Source: JBAIYU01 sp036763085
Lineage (GTDB): Bacteria; Bacillota; Negativicutes; DSM-1736; Dendrosporobacteraceae
Length of the DNA stretch: 48,656 nt
Direction: 5' to 3'
Assembly: GCF_036763085.1 (NCBI RefSeq)
Contig: NZ_JBAIYU010000026.1
Location: forward strand, 1 to 48,656
The notes under the pieces are model-generated. The model was not told the DNA's origin. It saw nothing but the letters and a program-made list of their open reading frames with translations, and searched no databases. Numbering within the stretch: the first letter of the stretch is position 1; each line of letters opens with the position of its first letter. The translations under genes and the position numbers were made by a program. Positions 35,430-43,687 of this stretch are shown in pieces.

Positions 35430-35606
35430 CTAAGGATAAAAACTCAGTTCTGGAAAAAGTGCGGCAAATGATGTCTCATATACTAATTCAGGAAAAAAAA
35501 CAAATTGAACTCGAGAATTGTGTCTATAAAGATGACTTGACTTACATACATACTTAAACCGACACCAATCGCAACGATTCTGTTTATAGTAAAGCTTGCC
35601 CCTCAT
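35430..35606 (-). CDS. Small Cys-containing protein, probable sporulation gene
   Basis: An overlooked 58-residue ORF, ATG 35606, 7 nt after GGGAGG, stop TAG at 35430. The product begins MRGKLYYKQNRCDWCRFKYV with a following CKSSH, giving C-x2-C-x6-C plus a His, a possible zinc knuckle. The C-terminus is hydrophobic/aromatic. Directly upstream, AC-N17-CATACTTTA (35633-35660) is an exact fit to the sigma-K consensus. No family is recognised. It is divergent from the gene at 35774. Confidence 0.6.
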   Translation of the reverse strand: MRGKLYYKQNRCDWCRFKYVCKSSHLYRHNSRVQFVFFPELVYETSFAALFPELSFYP

Positions 35607-35632
35607 ACAAAAACCTCCCGTTAGTTTTACTA

Positions 35633-35660
35633 TAAAGTATGCATTAACATAATAGGTTGT
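35633..35660 (-). promoter_or_regulatory. Sigma-K-like promoter
   Basis: Minus strand: AC (35659-35660), 17 nt, CATACTTTA (35633-35641), matching AC-N16/17-CATANNNTA. It lies 27 nt upstream of the 58-aa ORF start. Confidence 0.45.
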
Positions 35661-35773
35661 TCCTTTGTACTCGGTAAACTTATCAGGTATTAACTAATTA
35701 TTTCTAGGTATTTTACTGCTGTAAAAAAAATAGTTATAGGAGTGATTAGTAAAAAACCTTGGAGGCGATGCCA

Positions 35774-36325
35774 ATGATTATTTTTAGGAAAAAACATTTA
35801 CTATTAATAGCACTCTTAGCTTTAGCTATCCCAATAGTTTTGATATCGGGTCGTGTTACAAATAAGATAATGATAAATAAAATAAATGTTTTACCGGCTC
35901 CTAAACTAGAATCACATGATTTAAAGAATGAAGATTTAAAGACATATACTAAAAGATTAATGTCATTAGAACGCGATATTGAACGACTTTATACTGAAGT
36001 AAGAATAGAAAAGCAATCTACAGAAGAGGTATATGATAAGTATCAGCAAATCAGAGTAAAATTACGGAAATTGCATGTGCATAATAGTGATACAGATAAA
36101 TTTAGACTATGGCAAGAGCTTGCATATGCTAACTCAAACATCATAATGCTTGTTCAATCCTTAGACGCAACTAACCCAAACTCTAAAGAAAGTGAACAAC
36201 TTGAAAAAAGAATATCATTTACACTAGAAGCATTTAAGTCCTCGGCTGACGATATTATTAACGATAGAATTGAAAAACAGCAGCTAAATACAGATATTCA
36301 GGCTATTTTCGAAATTGAAGATTAA
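35774..36325 (+). CDS. Hypothetical membrane-anchored coiled-coil protein
   Basis: A 183-aa product. A basic N-terminus (MIIFRKKH) precedes one hydrophobic helix (about 8-26) that could be an uncleaved anchor, then an alpha-helical, highly charged region (LKTYTKRLMSLERDIERLYTEV and onward) with coiled-coil character. I recognise no family. ATG 35774 lies 8 nt after GGAGG; an in-frame ATG 6 nt earlier is too close. Followed by a bidirectional terminator. Confidence 0.65.
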   Translation: MIIFRKKHLLLIALLALAIPIVLISGRVTNKIMINKINVLPAPKLESHDLKNEDLKTYTKRLMSLERDIERLYTEVRIEKQSTEEVYDKYQQIRVKLRKLHVHNSDTDKFRLWQELAYANSNIIMLVQSLDATNPNSKESEQLEKRISFTLEAFKSSADDIINDRIEKQQLNTDIQAIFEIED

Positions 36326-36378
36326 GTTTTATTACCTCGATTTTAAAAACAGTACTTATTTATTTTATACATCTAAAT

Positions 36379-36417
36379 AAAATACCACTGCAAGACTTTA
36401 TCTTGCAGTGGTATTTT
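36379..36417. terminator. Bidirectional terminator
   Basis: A 17-bp perfect stem (AAAATACCACTGCAAGA and its complement), 5-nt loop, with A/T-rich ends, lies between the convergent genes at 36325 and 36438. Confidence 0.88.
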
Positions 36418-36437
36418 AAATTCAGTCGATAAGTAGA

Positions 36438-36554
36438 TTAGCAATCTGTGACGTCGTCTCCGCAACAGAAGAAAAATAACAGGATAATAATGATTACGAT
36501 AACGATACCACTATTACCGCGTCCTCCACATCCACCAAAACCGCCGAATCCCAT
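36438..36554 (-). CDS. Gly/Ile-rich membrane microprotein (YjcZ-like), copy 4
   Basis: A 38-residue ORF, ATG 36554 behind AAGGAGG, stop at 36438. The head MGFGGFGG is identical to that of copy 3; then CGGRGNSG, IVIVIIII, LLFFF, CCGDD. It has four Cys, two adjacent at the end of the helix. A longer frame upstream lacks a ribosome site. CATAGGATA about 50 nt upstream resembles a sigma-K -10. The terminator at 36379 follows. Confidence 0.75.
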   Translation of the reverse strand: MGFGGFGGCGGRGNSGIVIVIIIILLFFFCCGDDVTDC

Positions 36555-36894
36555 TATAACTCCTCCTTGTAATTTGATTTTCTTGGGTGCACGGTATCCT
36601 ATGATCAATGTAATAAATTTGCTACATACCAATACAAAAAAATTAATTTATATCGCTTTTTATCCATAATTTTAACATTACGTATTAGGCATAATGAGCT
36701 AGTTACGGCTAAAAAATACTACAACCAATGAATTATTATCGGATAAGTAAGCCTGAATTCCTTAACTACTGCATTATAGCTTTCGTAACTCCAGTATTAC
36801 TGTCGCATTATACTCATAAACTGCTGATATGTTGGCTCGGAATGATAAACTTTCCGCATTGTCACAAAAATAATGTAGGATCGAAGGAGTTGCT
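36555..36894. other. Intergenic region, no gene seen
   Basis: These 340 nt are AT-rich and contain only short unsupported frames. They hold the upstream region of microprotein copy 4 (leftwards) and of the membrane protein at 36895 (rightwards). I see no convincing sigma-A promoter. Confidence 0.5.
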
Positions 36895-37248
36895 ATGTCT
36901 GCTTTTTTAATTAAATATATCATCGCCGTATTTACTCTTTGGGTAATATCATCCAACCATGATGAGCTCTACTATCCAAAAATATACCATTTTTTTATTA
37001 CAAGCTTAATTATCGCCGTGACTGGAATATTAATGTCACGAATCCCGTTAGTTACACAAACGATTTGGATGAATACTACTTATTATGTGTTTGTAGCTGC
37101 ACTTGCTATTTTTTTAATCTCATTCTTTTTGCCAAACAGCTACGTTACCTTGCATGGTGCCTTTTTCACCGCATCAATAGTTGGACTCCTAGAGTTAATC
37201 ATTTATTTAGTAGTACGCCGTCATAGAAAACTAACAAACGGAGAATAG
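36895..37248 (+). CDS. Small four-helix membrane protein (DUF2512/YndM-like?)
   Basis: A 117-aa protein with four predicted membrane helices (about 5-20, 31-48, 60-80, 88-108) and a basic C-terminus (VRRHRKLTNGE). The layout, with LIKYIIAVFTLWVI at the start, resembles DUF2512 (YndM) membrane proteins of spore-formers, but the similarity is weak. ATG 36895 follows AAGGAG by 5 nt. It is flanked by a pseudogene and a hairpin downstream. Confidence 0.6.
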   Translation: MSAFLIKYIIAVFTLWVISSNHDELYYPKIYHFFITSLIIAVTGILMSRIPLVTQTIWMNTTYYVFVAALAIFLISFFLPNSYVTLHGAFFTASIVGLLELIIYLVVRRHRKLTNGE

Positions 37249-37263
37249 CGAAAAGAAAAAAAC

Positions 37264-37518
37264 TCATAGACATAATAGAGTTGAGTTGCATATACTTTCC
37301 TTACTTGTTTTATCACCGTCAAATAGATCAATCTGAAAATTGCCATTTGCGGTAACTAATCCAGCTCCTCTAACACCTAAACTGCGGATTGGCTTATCCC
37401 ATTTATAGCTAGCATTGAATAAGGCAGTTCCTATGAGTAAAGAGGAAATAACTGCCGCTTGATTTGGGTTATAATTCTATATCACAGTTGTGTTGCCGTT
37501 AAAAAAATATAAGAAATT
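37264..37518 (-). pseudogene. dinB: Remnant of DNA polymerase IV (Y family), C-terminal end
   Basis: On the minus strand one frame reads LLIGTALFNASYKWDKP then IRSLGVRGAGLVTANGNFQ, IDLFDGDKTSKES and a stop at 37264. WDKPIRSLGVRGAGLV is the little-finger-domain signature of Dpo4/DinB polymerases. An in-frame TAG (near 37474) interrupts the upstream part (NFLYFFNGNTTVI), and nothing of the catalytic palm remains. This is a decayed 3' fragment left by deletion. Confidence 0.75.
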
Positions 37519-37562
37519 AGGCATGTTAGAATCCCTTTAAAGATTCTAGCATGCCTTTTTTA
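37519..37562 (+). terminator. Hairpin with T-run
   Basis: AGGCATGTTAGAATC / GATTCTAGCATGCCT (one G-T pair) is followed on the plus strand by TTTTTTATG. It may have closed the operon at 36895 before the polymerase fragment came to lie between them. Confidence 0.7.
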
Positions 37563-37636
37563 TGTCTTATATTCCCTATTAGCTGACTTTATGTTAAAGT
37601 TCGCAGTAAATTCATAAGAGAATTTGCTTATTTTAT

Positions 37637-38413
37637 TTATGTTGTTTTAAAAAAAGTAGTACCACTTAAAGCTTTAATAATCGCAAAATATTCACGAATC
37701 GAATAATTCAGCCTAACTAATATAGGGCTAATACTAGATTTACCATCATAATCTAACTTTAAATGTTGAGCTAATAATTTTGCCCTTAACATATGATAGT
37801 CACTAGTGATAATTAAGAATCTTGGTTTTTTATCGGAAAGTGACAAGGCTATATTATTACTAAATTTGAGATTTTGCATAGTTGTCGTAGATTTATCTTC
37901 ATAGATTATTCTTTCAGCATCAATACCTTTATATATAAGGTATTGGCCCATAGCTTCTGCTTCTGATATGGTTTCACCTTGCCCACGCCCTCCTGAGACT
38001 ATTACCTTAGATGTTTTGATTTTTACAAGATAATCGTATCCCGCATCTAGTCGACTTATTACAGTATTTGAAACTTTATCGCCATCTAGTCCTGCCCCTA
38101 GAATTACTGCATAATCAACATTACCATCAGTATCTGAGTTCCATTCACTTATAATTAATGCTTCAATACAAATAAAGGAACTATAGAATAAAACTATCCC
38201 TACTAATGCCAATTTACGCAAATTTTTAACCCTTTTACCTGAAGTGTAATTTAACACATAATGGTTTAAGGAATATATCATAACTAGAGATATCCATGTA
38301 CCTAAAATAAATAAAGTTCCATATGTAAATCCTAAGAATAACATAAGCACTATGACAATTGCTAAATAGATTAAAATAGAAACTAACATAGTTTTATTAA
38401 TTGTTGCTTTCAT
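37637..38413 (-). CDS. YdcF/SanA-family (DUF218) membrane protein
   Basis: A 258-aa protein with three N-terminal helices (about 8-95) and a C-terminal DUF218 domain. Motifs: VDYAVILGAGLDGDKVSNTVISRLDAG, VIVSGGRGQGETISEAEAMGQYLI, STTTMQNLKFS, and FLIITSDYHMLRAKLLA. Family members act in envelope maintenance (SanA/ElyC), but the reaction is unknown. ATG 38413 is 12 nt after GGAG, a little far; a TTG at 38431 is upstream in frame. It is the last clear chromosomal-type gene before the accessory region. Confidence 0.85.
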   Translation of the reverse strand: MKATINKTMLVSILIYLAIVIVLMLFLGFTYGTLFILGTWISLVMIYSLNHYVLNYTSGKRVKNLRKLALVGIVLFYSSFICIEALIISEWNSDTDGNVDYAVILGAGLDGDKVSNTVISRLDAGYDYLVKIKTSKVIVSGGRGQGETISEAEAMGQYLIYKGIDAERIIYEDKSTTTMQNLKFSNNIALSLSDKKPRFLIITSDYHMLRAKLLAQHLKLDYDGKSSISPILVRLNYSIREYFAIIKALSGTTFFKTT

Positions 38414-39100
38414 ATTCGCATAACACTCCAAATTTATCTTGTGAAACCTTAATATAAGATTATAGGATAATGCTCGAAACCCTTTATTTTATTAAACATC
38501 CTCCATATGAGGGTTGCGCCGACTATAAAAAACCATTATTACTGCTTATCACTATTTTACTGGGTAAACTTTATTATCAGATTTACACACAGAGCATATT
38601 CGAAAGCTAGTTAACGCTGGACTTGTATTTCAAGAACAAAAAATGGCAAATTTTAATTTACAAAAGAACCGCTTCCACAATATGCACTACATAAAAAGAC
38701 CGAATTATGAGAAGCGCTTATTACCTAGAAATATATTGATATATTTGTTTGAAAATGTCTTGATTTGTTTTTTGAATACGTCGCTAAGTTGTTTGTAAAA
38801 TTAGAATTAACTTTTATAAACAAAAACTCCCAGCAAATAAGCCGGTAGTTTTTTTTATTATGCGTTATTTTTCGTTTGAGCCTTACCTATAATCGCACTT
38901 TGTATTTAGATAAATTTCTATTTGTTCTGAAAATCGATAAACAATGATATCTATTCCACATCTCATAAACTCAATAGAAAAAGAAACCGCCGCTATTATA
39001 GCTAACTTTATCCAAAACACAACTTCAATATTTGCCGTTATTGGTACTTGTTTTTAGTAGTTAAGGGACAAAACAAGGGAGAGTTTATATAAATAAAAAA
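38414..39100. other. Gene-poor stretch with eroded ORFs
   Basis: There are nearly 700 nt without a supported gene. A plus-strand frame (about 38574-38798) reads DLHTEHIRKLVNAGLVFQEQ with no start or ribosome site. A minus-strand frame (38883-39055) encodes a hydrophobic segment IKLAIIAAVSFSIEFMRCG, also without a start. A hairpin with T-runs on both sides sits at about 38826-38860 (ACT..AGC/GC..AGT). These look like remnants of lost genes. Confidence 0.5.
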
Positions 39101-39103
39101 AGA

Positions 39104-39119
39104 CTTGCACATCGGCAAG
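39104..39119 (-). terminator. Terminator after tRNA-Val
   Basis: CTTGC/GCAAG stem with a 6-nt loop, followed on the minus strand by TCTTTTTTTATTT. Confidence 0.8.
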
Positions 39120-39131
39120 CCTTGAATTTAC

Positions 39132-39208
39132 TGGTGGGGTTAGGCAGACTCGAACTGCAGACCTCTTCGATGTCAACGAAGCGCTCTAACCAACTGAGCT
39201 ATAACCCC
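39132..39208 (-). tRNA. tRNA-Val (anticodon GAC)
   Basis: A complete cloverleaf of 77 nt on the minus strand. Acceptor GGGGTTA/TAACCCC with encoded CCA; D-arm GCTCAGTTGGTTAGAGC; anticodon stem CTTCG/CGAAG with loop TTGACAT (anticodon GAC); T-arm with GTTCGAGTC. A terminator lies 12 nt beyond. Since a tyrosine recombinase remnant lies 9 kb away, the tRNA could have been an integration site, though I found no second copy of its 3' end. Confidence 0.96.
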
Positions 39209-39437
39209 AAATGTATTTCGCAGCCGATTGCTCAGCTGCGAATATTATTATATTACGGTTATCCTGTAATGTCAATACCAATTTAGTATTAGCATGTAAT
39301 TTAGCTTTGTGTGAAGATACTTTATGTATCCTTATATCACGTATTTTCAAAGTACATATAAAAATAGAGCACAATTAGCGAAGTGCTCTTTAATTATAGC
39401 GTTTACTTCTTTACTGCAAGATTTAGGCATGAATAAG

Positions 39438-39540
39438 TTATAATATCCTAAAAACATAAACCTCCCATTTAGAAGGTTTATTTAAGCGGAAACGTTCTTT
39501 CAGCTTAATAGGATGTTGCTCTATCCCCTGAAACAGGGGT
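39438..39540 (-). pseudogene. Short ORF fragment of unknown gene
   Basis: A 32-codon open stretch on the minus strand reads PLFQGIEQHPIKLKERF then RLNKPSKWEVYVFRIL before TAA at 39438. Its composition is protein-like, but it has no start codon or ribosome site and is bounded by stops. It also overlaps the hairpins CCCCTG/CAGGGG (39525-39540) and ATAAACCT/AGGTTTAT (39456-39481). It is probably the tail of a deleted gene. The rest of 39209-39556 shows nothing else. Confidence 0.4.
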
Positions 39541-39556
39541 TACTAGCTTTCATTCA

Positions 39557-40540
39557 TTATGTGGTAAGTAAACTATTTAAAATCGTCTTTAAAGGCTTTT
39601 TCCCTTCGTACAAATCATCGCGTATCACGTGCAAATCGTTAACACTACTGAGTCCAGTTAATTGCAGTTGAAATAGAAACCCAACCGTTGATTCAATGCG
39701 AGATAACTCTGAGTTAAGCATCGTCATAATCAAGTTCCTCAAATTCGCAGTAAACATAGCGAAGCGAAGAAATCTATCTAATTCGTAAAACTCGAGAACT
39801 GATCCCGAATAGTAGTTTCTGCAGTTCCAACCAACTTCTTTTGTTGCTGTAGCAAAAGCTATCTCTTTACTTCTGCTTAGCTCACTCTGATTAAAGCTTA
39901 CACCACTCTCTCCACGCCAACTAGCTGACACAAAGTCAGGTATCTCTACCTTCCCAACAATAGATAAATTCTCCAATGTATGTCTTATGATATCTCGTAT
40001 ATTTCGGGGGAGTTTCAAAACCACGAGTCGTTCAGAAGTCAGCTCGATTCTGGAAGCTACTTTAAACTCGTTTGCTATTTCATCTGGAATGTATTGAACC
40101 CATTTCGTTAGTCTTTTCTTCACTGTTAACGGCGGAATGCGCCGAAGTTCAAAACCCACATAAGAATTATCTTTTGTACTATGACATACAACTACGTCAA
40201 AGAAGACTTGCTCATATTTTAATAAATCAAATGAACTATTTCGAATAAACTTTTCAGCCGCTTCCGTAAGGCTTGCATCAGGGCTTAAAAAAGCAGACGC
40301 TAATCGTATCTCTTGTATTTCATTAGGTGTTGTAAGCGTAAATTTATATCCTCCTTTATATGGAATAATTTTGTTTACTACATCTTGCAAGAACATATCA
40401 GGATAAGGGTTTTCGGCATCTCGATCAAGTGAATCTAATCTTTTCCTTAGTGAACTATGTATATCCAAATCGTGTTTGTTAAAGAAAATTGCTTGGGCTT
40501 TATAAACCATGTCTTCATCGTGGAAAGATCGCCTACGCAT
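39557..40540 (-). CDS. Uncharacterised protein, partner of the 867-aa membrane protein
   Basis: A 327-aa soluble-looking protein of no family I know. It contains beta-rich stretches (YKGGYKFTLTTPNEIQEIRLA, YVGFELRRIPPLTVKKRLTKWVQYIP), ELTSERLVVLKLPRNIRDIIRHTLENL, and a helical C-terminus (about 235-327, DRFLRFAMFTANLRNLIMTML). ATG 40540 lies inside the end of the upstream gene (8-nt overlap, ATGCGTAG), so the two are translationally coupled and probably act as one unit. Charge and length do not reveal a catalytic motif. Context suggests an accessory, perhaps defence, function; this is inference. Confidence 0.7.
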   Translation of the reverse strand: MRRRSFHDEDMVYKAQAIFFNKHDLDIHSSLRKRLDSLDRDAENPYPDMFLQDVVNKIIPYKGGYKFTLTTPNEIQEIRLASAFLSPDASLTEAAEKFIRNSSFDLLKYEQVFFDVVVCHSTKDNSYVGFELRRIPPLTVKKRLTKWVQYIPDEIANEFKVASRIELTSERLVVLKLPRNIRDIIRHTLENLSIVGKVEIPDFVSASWRGESGVSFNQSELSRSKEIAFATATKEVGWNCRNYYSGSVLEFYELDRFLRFAMFTANLRNLIMTMLNSELSRIESTVGFLFQLQLTGLSSVNDLHVIRDDLYEGKKPLKTILNSLLTT

Positions 40541-43136
40541 CTACATCACCTTCTTGCAACTCCTGTTTTAATCTCTTGATATATTGCATTGTCTGCCAAT
40601 TTACGCTACTATCGTTAAATTCTGTTCTCTCCAACAAGTATTTCGCAACAAAGACATCCGTTGCGGTAAAAACAATATCCCATTCAGAGGCTACGGAACG
40701 AATTATTGGACTTTTACGAGCGACCTCATCCTCTCCTGTATAAACGTATTCCGAAAACCTATCTCGAATTACGCCGATTTGAACGAACTTTCTGCGCAAC
40801 TTCATAGACCAATCAGTTCGTAATGTATCACGAGAAGGCATTGAGAGTTGTCCAGCACAAGCTTCAATAGTTGCCATTAGCAGTAACATCAAGGCGTTAG
40901 GATCTTGTGCTTCATCAAATAACTTATCCCAAATGGGTTTCACTTCTGACCAATAGTTTTTGTTTTCCAGTTCACTATAAATAAGAGCATATCCTGATAG
41001 CTCAATCATATCAACAGTAGGACTGGATATTATTCCAACTCTCGAGGTAGTATTTAGATCTGTTGTTTCTTTTATTAATCGTTCTCTAGCAAGAAGGCTT
41101 GCAAGAAATAAAGGTTTCCATAATCTAATAAATAAATTTTCTTGTCCATCGTATAGACTGTTATAGCAACGCTGTAAAAGTATAGTATAGGAAAACCCAA
41201 AGTAATCAGGGAAAGCCTTATCTAAATTGATAGGTGCTAAGGATGGCAATACAATTCCTAGGTCAATTAATACTTCCTCTTCACATTCTCCAAGCTTTTT
41301 CTTGATTTTGTCCCATTCGATGGAAGGCCACGGTATGTCTTCGACAGTTTTTAGTTTTGAAATATTATTGTAGCTACTCCTCATGACGGGTAAATGACTA
41401 TCAAATTTTCTGCATATTTCTAACCCTCGATGTAGTGCTTGGGTCGCTACTAGAATCTTGCTACCCGATATCATACTACCTATGTCTTTAGATACGAACG
41501 TTTCAAAACCTCGGACTAATGTATCACTTATTTCTTTAATTACGGTAGCAACTTCACTTGCGACTATTTGATTAATATACCATTGCGGAGTAATCCGCTT
41601 ACCTTCAGCCTCATATTCAAAGGCTATTTTTTTTCTAATATCCTCTAAACAATTTATAATAGGTGTAGGCAAATCAATACCAAATACATCGTCACTTTTA
41701 GTCCATTTTACATTAGTAATGATATTACTTATATATTTGTCGTCAACAACTTTAAGTCTTTTAGAAACGCCTAATAAGATACTTAATATTGTATAGAAAT
41801 ACATATCCGCCATCGTAATAGAGACAGACACTTCCTCTGGTTTATAAGAAACTTGAGTATCTTGAGCATTTATATAACGCAATGATATCCTTCGGAGAGT
41901 ATCAAGGAGTAAGGTCGCTTCACCATTAGCCAGTTTTTCTCCTATTAGTATTGCACTTCTTCCAACTAAGTCGGATATACTTGATACGTAAATATCTTTT
42001 CTATCTAACAGCTTGTCTAGTGCTATTTCAAATATTTCTAAAATTTCTTTCTCAAACCATATATAATCAATAATTTGTTCCGGCTGTAAAGGAACGTTTG
42101 CATTTAGACTTATCACCTGCATAGAAGAGTTTGCACGGAACCAACTTTGGTTTTGATGCTCTCTATTAAACCAATAGCTATCAATAGGAATACTGCTTTT
42201 CTCGTTCATATACCATTGAATAAGCTCAAGACAGCTTTCACATATTTTATAAAGCGACCTGGAATCAATATAATTAAAATCCTCGCGGTTTACCAATAAT
42301 GTAATGTTTCTAAAAGTGGTGATATAACCAATCGTTTCTAATCTGTAATGGTTTTGAAATAACTGTTTACGCCAAAACGGGCCTTGAGGAGTTACATTTT
42401 GTACTCGTACGTGAATTTCATTTGTTACAAAATCAGTTAACCTGGTAGGATCAAAGTAATTGAATGCGCGTGCTGCCAATATGCTAAATCCTATCATCGA
42501 GACAAGGAAAAGAGCAATTACTACTATAATTGGTAATACTCCAGTCAAAAAGCCAAATACATTTAAGGTAAGCAATAAAGTCGATGAAACTCCAAACATT
42601 ACGACAATGTCAAAGTATGTATTATTAATTTTTTCAGCAAATAAAGCAGTACGAACATCTGAAGGTACTTTAGAATAAATAGTACTTGCTAACACAGTAA
42701 TAGCAGTGAAATAAAGTCCTAAAAATACGCCAGCTAATTGTGCAAGCACTCCTAATAAATTCAAGTATGCGTCCGGTTTTAAATCAATTCTTGAAATATA
42801 ATTGCTTAGGCTTTCCGGCAGATAGGATTCAATTATCGGTTGATTAGCAAATAGAAACTTATCAACTTTTATTATCACAACCATAAATAAAAAAATTAGT
42901 ATTACTTGTGTTAAAATACTAATCCAGATATCCCAAAATACCCTTGCAGCTTGATATTTTGCGTCGTAGAAGTTTCTTAATTTGTAAATTTTATTAAAAA
43001 CCCTGAAACGAAGACATATAATTTTTTCGCGAATTATCCAAAACATCTTTAATTGCCTTATAACATAACCACACGCGGGTTTAAGCGATCCAAAAACAAG
43101 TTTTAAAGCATATTTGACACTATCCCAAGATAACAC
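40533..43136 (-). CDS. Uncharacterised 867-aa membrane protein
   Basis: The N-terminal quarter is membrane-embedded, with helices at about 70-92, 125-150, 172-195 and 197-220 (LAQLAGVFLGLYFTAITVLASTIYS; FGVSSTLLLTLNVFGFLTG). The remaining 640 residues are predicted cytosolic, mostly helical, without any motif I recognise. The pattern, a TM sensor or anchor with a large alpha-helical body plus a small overlapping partner, recalls two-gene anti-phage modules, but no homology to a named system can be claimed. GTG 43136 follows AAGGGGA. No terminator lies between the two genes. Confidence 0.7.
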   Translation of the reverse strand: MLSWDSVKYALKLVFGSLKPACGYVIRQLKMFWIIREKIICLRFRVFNKIYKLRNFYDAKYQAARVFWDIWISILTQVILIFLFMVVIIKVDKFLFANQPIIESYLPESLSNYISRIDLKPDAYLNLLGVLAQLAGVFLGLYFTAITVLASTIYSKVPSDVRTALFAEKINNTYFDIVVMFGVSSTLLLTLNVFGFLTGVLPIIVVIALFLVSMIGFSILAARAFNYFDPTRLTDFVTNEIHVRVQNVTPQGPFWRKQLFQNHYRLETIGYITTFRNITLLVNREDFNYIDSRSLYKICESCLELIQWYMNEKSSIPIDSYWFNREHQNQSWFRANSSMQVISLNANVPLQPEQIIDYIWFEKEILEIFEIALDKLLDRKDIYVSSISDLVGRSAILIGEKLANGEATLLLDTLRRISLRYINAQDTQVSYKPEEVSVSITMADMYFYTILSILLGVSKRLKVVDDKYISNIITNVKWTKSDDVFGIDLPTPIINCLEDIRKKIAFEYEAEGKRITPQWYINQIVASEVATVIKEISDTLVRGFETFVSKDIGSMISGSKILVATQALHRGLEICRKFDSHLPVMRSSYNNISKLKTVEDIPWPSIEWDKIKKKLGECEEEVLIDLGIVLPSLAPINLDKAFPDYFGFSYTILLQRCYNSLYDGQENLFIRLWKPLFLASLLARERLIKETTDLNTTSRVGIISSPTVDMIELSGYALIYSELENKNYWSEVKPIWDKLFDEAQDPNALMLLLMATIEACAGQLSMPSRDTLRTDWSMKLRRKFVQIGVIRDRFSEYVYTGEDEVARKSPIIRSVASEWDIVFTATDVFVAKYLLERTEFNDSSVNWQTMQYIKRLKQELQEGDVDA

Positions 43137-43261
43137 AAGTCCCCTTCTTTCACTATTTAATTGTTTAACTAATCTTAATTATACAACTAGTCAGTATTAT
43201 TTGTAACAAATATAGCTAACGTATTTTTATAGGTAATGATAAAACACTAAAAAATGTTATT

Positions 43262-43684
43262 TTTGAAATGATCGAAAAGAAAGGAATTGTAAATTACTCG
43301 ATAATGCAACTACACTCTCGATTCCGGTAGGTCTAATAATCGCCTTCGTAATAAACAAAAACTGGATTTATAATATTCTCGTTAAGTACACAAAAAAACA
43401 TAGTTAGTGATGATGTTTGGCTTAGTACTATGACTAGAACATCTTCTCGGTCTGTTGAAGTAACTGACTTCAATTACAATCGAACATATATCGGTTGGGT
43501 TGAAGGTTTTTCTGAGTACGGAATTCAACGAGAGGTATATCTACGATATGTTATAGTTGAGCAATTAAAACCCAAGTCTTCTCTGTTTAAAACAGCTGCT
43601 ATTTACTTAGTGTTAATGATGATTAAGAATAGATTTTCAGTGTTAAATATCAGGATGAACCAATTATATCTGAAAGGAGAATAA
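43262..43684 (+). pseudogene. Frameshifted DUF6338-like membrane protein gene
   Basis: One plus-strand frame (about 43290-43400) reads LLDNATTLSIPVGLIIAF then VINKNWIYNILVKYTKKHS and a stop. A second frame continues with SDDVWLSTMTRTSSRSVEV, FNYNRTYIGWVEGFSEYG and QREVYLRYVIVEQL up to 43684. The hydrophobic N-terminus, the D-x-W segment, and an R-x-x-GWV-beta-barrel-REVYL segment match the plan of DUF6338 proteins. The break near 43400 and the lack of a ribosome site before ATG 43430 indicate decay. It overlaps the ribosome site of the proline-rich ORF. Confidence 0.55.
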
Positions 43685-43687
43685 ACC

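Noticed and set aside
36728..36910. 60-aa ORFs on both strands upstream of the membrane protein
   Set aside because: Neither has a ribosome site; one overlaps the control region and the start of the well-supported gene at 36895.
38643..38798. 51-codon plus-strand ORF starting MANFNLQKNRF
   Set aside because: No Shine-Dalgarno, and the protein-like frame extends upstream of the ATG without a start. Listed only as a remnant.
43430..43684. 84-aa plus-strand ORF as an independent gene
   Set aside because: It has no ribosome site before ATG 43430, and the protein pattern continues from a different frame upstream, so it was treated as part of a frameshifted gene.
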